Shown in pieces: positions 7,473 to 10,625 of a stretch of 10,625 nt of DNA. The notes below the pieces were generated by a model. That model had not been told where the DNA came from and did no database searches. It saw only the letters and a list, made by a program, of their open reading frames with translations. Positions within the stretch are counted from its first letter, which is position 1; the number at the start of each line of letters is the position of its first letter. A program made the position numbers and the translations under genes. Source of the DNA: Patescibacteria group bacterium (lineage in GTDB: Bacteria; Patescibacteriota; Gracilibacteria; BD1-5; UBA2023); NCBI GenBank assembly GCA_030836665.1, contig JAUPLX010000084.1, positions 1 through 10,625 on the forward strand, read 5' to 3'.

Positions 7473-8595
7473 CCATGACGTATTCGTCCGGCTCCATGCG
7501 GCCGGCGCGACCCATAGGGACATTTCCCTCATTCTCGAAGATTCCCGTAAAAATCCGGACGCGTGGTCCGGATTTTTTTGAGCGCCCGACGGAAAATCCG
7601 TACTTCCGCTTCTTTTGCGTGCAAGAATTCCGACAGAACGGGCGGATATCATCAGCAGGGGGTTTTCATCCCGGGAATTGGCATCGGTTCCCGATGCCTT
7701 GCGTTCTCGCGGGGTTGGTATCGTATTATCCGAAGATTGCGAATATCCGGAAACTCTGAAAGCCCTCCCGCGCCATCCGTCCGTACTCTACGTTCGCGGC
7801 AAGCTTCCGAAGGAAACTTTCGCGATTTCGGTCGTCGGTCCGCGTAAGGCGAGTCTCTACGGCAAGACCGTCACCGAACGATTCGTCACGGCATTCGTCC
7901 GATCGGGGGTTGCCATAGTCTCATGAGGCGCTGCCGGTATCGATACGCATGCCCACGCTTCGGCGCTCGAAGCCGGCGGAGTTACCGTCGCTTTCGTCGG
8001 AACGGGCATAGATACGGATTATCCTTCGGCGAACCGGGAGCTTTTTTCGCGAATCGCGGCATCTGGCGCCGTGGTTTCCGCTTTCGCTCCGTGAACGCCG
8101 CCGCTCGCTCACAATTTCCCCATCCGCAACGCTCTCGTTGCCGCCTATTCCGCCGGAACGCTCGTGACGGAAGCCGCTGAAAATTCCGGAAGCCTCATTA
8201 CGGCGAAACTCGCTTTGGAATTTTCTAAGGAAGTATTCGCCATCCCCGGCGACGTCGGTCGTCCCGGGAGCGTCGGAACCAATTCGCTCATCCGCGACGG
8301 GTTAGCGAAATGCGTACTCCGTCCGGAAGAAGTCCTCTCCGAATTTTTCCGGTTTTCCGCTTCGGAATCCGGAATCGGCGTCCGTACGAATCCCTACGGT
8401 CAGCCGTTTTCGAATCCGTCGGCACGCTCGAATTCCCCGTTGTTTCGAAAGATCGAAGAACTCGGCATGCCGGATGCCGAGTCGCTCTCATCGGCATTGG
8501 GCATTCCGGTGGAGGAGGTCATCGCGGAGCTTTCCGGTTTCGAAATCGAAGGAACCGTCGCCTCCGATCACTTCGGACGGTATTCCATCCGATAA
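7465..8595 (+). CDS. dprA: DNA processing protein DprA, three internal UGA(Gly) codons
   Basis: A 376-residue DprA/Smf protein, which binds incoming single-stranded DNA and loads RecA during transformation and recombination. After an N-terminal helical region, the Rossmann-like core contains DCEYPETLKAL, VLYVRG, AISVVGPRKASLYG, SGGAAGIDTHAHASALEAGG, VGTGIDTDYPSANREL, FAPGTPPLAHNFPIRN, EAAENSGSLITAKLALE and EVFAIPGDVGRPGSVGTNSL, all classic DprA motifs. A C-terminal winged-helix-like domain (SPLFRKIEELGMPDAESLSS onward) ends in YSIR. UGA codons occur at 7579-7581 (residue 39), 7924-7926 (residue 154, the G of VSG) and 8092-8094 (residue 210, the G of PGTPP). The last two replace glycines conserved in the family. 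The ATG at 7465 is chosen because it overlaps the DUF58 stop and leaves room for the N-terminal domain; a TTG at 7615 is the first start-like codon after the first UGA. A terminator-like hairpin lies in codons 29-39. Confidence 0.93.
7549..7579 (+). terminator. Terminator-like hairpin inside the dprA coding sequence
   Basis: A 12-bp perfect stem (AAAAATCCGGAC at 7549-7560, GTCCGGATTTTT at 7566-7577) with a 5-base GCGTG loop ends in a run of seven T (7573-7579). The last T is the first base of the in-frame UGA at 7579-7581. By shape it is a complete intrinsic terminator on both strands, yet it lies 77 bases past the DUF58 stop and inside dprA codons 29-39. It could end part of the upstream operon transcript and attenuate dprA; alternatively dprA might be expressed from a start after it. 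Confidence 0.7.
8460..8482. repeat. Short inverted repeat in the 3' part of dprA
   Basis: ACTCGGCAT and ATGCCGAGT form a perfect 9-bp inverted repeat around GCCGG. It lies in the codons for ELGMPDAES, in the linker to the winged-helix domain. It has no U-tract; it may be chance or a local mRNA structure. Confidence 0.5.
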
Positions 8596-8672
8596 CGTGC
8601 CGTGCGCGATCATTGACGGCGGCGTTCCTGCCGGCAAATCCCATCCCCGCGCCGTTTCCATGCTTCCATTGC

Positions 8673-8700
8673 TCGACAGTCGGATGTTTTCGGGTACAAT
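8673..8700 (+). promoter_or_regulatory. Promoter for murG, predicting a leaderless or near-leaderless mRNA
   Basis: TCGACA (8673-8678, five of six to the -35 consensus) and TACAAT (8695-8700, five of six to the -10 consensus) are spaced by 16 bases. Transcription normally begins about 7 bases after the -10, i.e. near 8706-8708, and the murG ATG is at 8710. The message would have 0-4 leader bases and no Shine-Dalgarno. The promoter lies in the 114-base gap after dprA. Confidence 0.65.
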
Positions 8701-8709
8701 TCCGGTCGT

Positions 8710-9762
8710 ATGAAATCTTTTCCGAACCGTGGCGTCGTTCTGCTTTGAGGCGGAACCGGCGGTCATATTTTCCCTCTCGTATCCCTTAAAAAAGCGCTCT
8801 CCCAAGAGGGGTATGGGCCTTTTTACTGGATTGGGGAATCGGATTCGCTCGAATCCAAAGTGGCAGCGAGCGAACGTATCGACTTTTTTCCCATACGTTC
8901 GGGGAAACTCCGCCGCTATTTTTCGCTCAAAACCCTCATCGAACCTATTAACGTCTGTACCGGATTTTTTCAATCGGTAGCCATTCTCCGTAAGCTCAAG
9001 CCCGCGTTCGTATTTTCCAAAGGCGGCTACGTCTCCTTGCCTGCGGCAATTGCGGCGAAAACGCTCGGAATCCCCGTATATCTTCAGGAATCCGATGCCA
9101 TCCCCGGGCTTTCCAACCGCTCCGTGGGAAAATTTTCCAAAACCGTGTTTCTCGGTTTTGCCGAAGCCGCGAAATACTTTCCGGGCAAAGAATGCGTCGT
9201 GTCATGACAATTGCTCGACCCGACGATTCCTTGGGGGCATTTTGATGGCGTACGGAAAAATCCCGACCGTCCTCTCGTGTTCGCCATCGGAGGAAGTCTC
9301 GGTTCGGCGCGCGTGTTCGAAGCCGTCTTCGCCGCGGCGGAAATCCTTCCCGAGTACGATTTCGAAATCGTACTCGGGAAGCTGAATACGGGCTTGCGGA
9401 AAAAATTCTCCCAATTACCCAACGTCGTCTGCCATGACTTTCTCGCTCAAGTTGACATGGCGAAGGCGTACGCCAAAGCCACGCTCGTCATTACCCGTGC
9501 TGGAGCGACGTCTTTGGCTGAAATCGAAGCCTCCGGGACGGATATGCTCATCGTTCCGCTCGAAGGAAGCGCCAACGGCCATCAGCGGGCGAATGCCGCG
9601 GCGTATGCCGCCAAGGGGTATTCGGTAATTTTAGAGAAAGACATCGCCGAACTTCCGAAGAAACTCAAAGCGCTTATGGTTGCGGCAAGATCCGTTTCGA
9701 TGAAAAAATCTGGTTCCGCTGGGGAAGGGATCGCCCGAGTAATTCGAACGATCGGAAAATAG
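8710..9762 (+). CDS. murG: UDP-N-acetylglucosamine transferase MurG, two internal UGA(Gly) codons
   Basis: A 350-residue GT28 glycosyltransferase that adds GlcNAc from UDP-GlcNAc to lipid I to make lipid II at the inner face of the cytoplasmic membrane; length is normal for MurG (about 355). The N-terminal glycine-rich loop is LLGGGTGGHIFPLVSLKKAL; the first Gly of that run (residue 13) is the UGA at 8746-8748. FSKGGYVSLPAAIAAKTLGI and LQESDAIPGLSNR (the HEQNAVPG position) follow. The second UGA, 9205-9207 (residue 166), gives VVS-G-QLLDPTI, the position of the conserved TGNP glycine that opens the C-terminal Rossmann domain. Then come FAIGGSLGSARVFEAVF, ITRAGATSLAEIEASG and GHQRANAAAYAAKG (UDP-GlcNAc pocket). 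The start at 8710 is set by the loop and promoter. No other mur or fts gene is adjacent. A perfect 36-bp palindrome lies inside the gene at 9346-9381. Confidence 0.95.
9346..9381. repeat. Perfect 36-bp palindrome within murG
   Basis: The left half CTTCCCGAGTACGATTTC (9346-9363) is followed with no spacer by its exact reverse complement (9364-9381); the symmetry breaks at 9345/9382. It encodes LPEYDFEIVLGK in MurG, which fits the family well, so the sequence is real coding DNA and not an insertion. As RNA it would give a 16-bp hairpin with a UCGA loop; as DNA it could bind a symmetric protein or extrude as a cruciform. No U-tract follows. Confidence 0.9.
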
Positions 9763-9817
9763 TGCGGGATACGGAAAGCAATGAATCGCACGTTTCGGAA
9801 TGTTGAAGTAAGCTCAG

Positions 9818-9857
9818 ATAAGAAAAGGCCTCCAGAAATCAGGAGGCCTTTTCTTAT
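9818..9857. terminator. Bidirectional intrinsic terminator between convergent murG and surface-protein genes
   Basis: ATAAGAAAAGGCCTCC (9818-9833) and its exact reverse complement (9842-9857) form a 16-bp stem around the loop AGAAATCA. The A-rich/T-rich outer part supplies a T-rich tail on either strand. It lies 55 bases past the murG stop and 27 bases past the stop of the minus-strand gene, so it can end both convergent transcripts. Confidence 0.88.
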
Positions 9858-9884
9858 GTCTTTCAGCAGGGGTGTCAGATGGGA

Positions 9885-10625
9885 CTAGGAACCGAAAGTA
9901 CAGAAATCGAATTTAGAGGAAGGATCGTCGAATACGCAGGTGTTTACGCAGGAATTTCCATCCCAGTGGTAACCAGTAGCTTCGTTACATTTATAGAAGC
10001 ACTCGGTCGAGCTCGAGGTTTCGCTATAGACGGAGGTGAGGGAAGGGACGAGGGTAGCTCCGCTCCAGGTCTGGGTAATGGTAGCTGCGGTATTGGCGAC
10101 GGCTCCGGTAGGCGGCGTAGTACAAGCCTGATTCGGAACGGAATCGCCCGCGCACGCCGGGGCGCTCCAGCTGCCGTTCCACGTGTAGTTCGCGCTGGCG
10201 CACGAGCCCGAACCGTTCGTCGAGGAATCCTTCGTGAGGGTCCCGTCGGAGCTCGAGTAGGCGAAAGTCGCGGTGAGTTCGCCGTTCGCTGGGGAAGCGC
10301 CGAAGGCGGCGGTACCGGAGAACGAGGCCGAAGCGCCGTGGACGAGGGCCGGGACCGAGGAGAGGGCGTACTGTCCGGCGTAGCCGCCGTGGTAGTCGTA
10401 GGCGAGTCCGGCGCGCGGGCCGGTGCAGTCCGGACGGCAGGCGGAGCCGTCCCACGAGTGGTCCGCGTCGCAAGCGAAGGTACAGGTGCCGGCGGAAGCG
10501 GCGTAGTGCCAGTCGGTGCCGACGGCCTGGGTACCGCCCACGGAGGCGGAAGCGTTGGCCGGGACCGACCCGCCGCAGACGTTCTCCACGCAGGAAGGTC
10601 CGGAGGCCGGGACGAAGCCGGAAGC
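9885..10625 (-). CDS. C-terminal part of a Cys-rich repeat protein, probably extracellular; N-terminus outside window
   Basis: The frame is open from the right edge (10625) to a TAG at 9887-9885, about 246 residues. No start is taken inside the window because the frame has no stop before the edge; the GTG at 10589 is only the first start-like codon. Composition is dominated by Ala, Ser, Thr, Gly and about fourteen Cys. A module recurs: CTFACDADHSWDGSACRPDC and CFYKCNEATGYHWDGNSCVN, i.e. C-x-(F/Y)-x-C, a WDG, then C. A related CASANYTWNGSWSAPAC lies between them. Such modules are common in very long secreted or cell-surface proteins of Gracilibacteria and relatives, thought to serve in contact with host cells or surroundings. 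The protein ends FDFCTFGS with no LPXTG or membrane anchor. No UGA is used. The gene is convergent with murG and shares its terminator. Function is inferred from composition only. Confidence 0.75.
   Translation of the reverse strand, partial: ASGFVPASGPSCVENVCGGSVPANASASVGGTQAVGTDWHYAASAGTCTFACDADHSWDGSACRPDCTGPRAGLAYDYHGGYAGQYALSSVPALVHGASASFSGTAAFGASPANGELTATFAYSSSDGTLTKDSSTNGSGSCASANYTWNGSWSAPACAGDSVPNQACTTPPTGAVANTAATITQTWSGATLVPSLTSVYSETSSSTECFYKCNEATGYHWDGNSCVNTCVFDDPSSKFDFCTFGS

Noticed and set aside
7475..7759. Separate small frames starting at 7475 and 7563 between DUF58 and dprA
   Set aside because: They are in other frames and show no motifs; with UGA as Gly the dprA frame itself extends back to the ATG at 7465.
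9138..9160. Hairpin CAAAACCG/CGGTTTTG in murG as a terminator
   Set aside because: It has only an 8-bp stem with four T and is inside a conserved coding region; it is well within what chance gives.
9885..10625. CRISPR or tandem DNA repeats in the surface-protein gene
   Set aside because: The repetition is at protein level and imperfect; no regularly spaced identical DNA units are seen.

Overview
The window reads as a chromosomal segment of a recoded Patescibacteria/CPR bacterium that translates UGA as glycine (code 25: Gracilibacteria or Absconditabacteria). Nine UGA codons lie inside otherwise continuous reading frames of five genes. Several replace a glycine that the family conserves: the first Gly of a Walker A motif, the SG and PGTPP glycines of DprA, and the TGNP-type glycine of MurG. 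All eight genes whose ends are visible stop with TAA or TAG, never TGA. Conventional bacterial gene calling would break dnaE, the kinase, the GDYXXLXY gene, dprA and murG. The DNA is GC-rich (sampled 60-base lines run about 52-63% in the genes and above 70% at the right edge), which is unusual for a lineage best known from low-GC genomes.

Layout. 1-2638 (minus): most of dnaE, the replicative polymerase alpha subunit, running off the left edge. It has two UGA codons, one apparent one-base frameshift and a PHP domain that has lost most metal ligands. 2639-2813: a divergent promoter region. 2814-3371 (plus): a small P-loop nucleoside/nucleotide-type kinase, closed by an intrinsic terminator. 3441-8595 (plus): a five-gene run that starts at a good promoter: MoxR AAA+ ATPase, DUF2157 polytopic membrane protein, GDYXXLXY membrane-anchored protein, DUF58 protein, and dprA, which overlaps DUF58 by 8 bases. 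8673-9762 (plus): murG with its own promoter so close to the ATG that its mRNA should be leaderless or nearly so. 9818-9857: a 16-bp-stem bidirectional terminator. 9885-10625 (minus): the C-terminal part of a Cys/Ser/Thr/Ala-rich repeat protein, probably on the cell surface.

How the genes work together. MoxR and DUF58 are a classic chaperone-like pair. Here two membrane proteins (DUF2157 and GDYXXLXY) sit between them, which suggests an envelope-associated MoxR machine; its substrate is unknown. dnaE and dprA serve DNA replication and uptake/recombination, and murG the last cytoplasmic step of peptidoglycan precursor synthesis. None of the eight visible starts has a clear Shine-Dalgarno sequence.

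Best candidates for something new are: a complete intrinsic-terminator hairpin inside dprA whose U-tract runs straight into a recoded UGA; a perfect 36-bp palindrome inside murG; the four-gene MoxR/DUF2157/GDYXXLXY/DUF58 set; and the degenerate PHP domain of a frameshifted dnaE. No tRNA, rRNA, CRISPR array or insertion sequence was seen, and no gene-free stretch exceeds about 180 bases.
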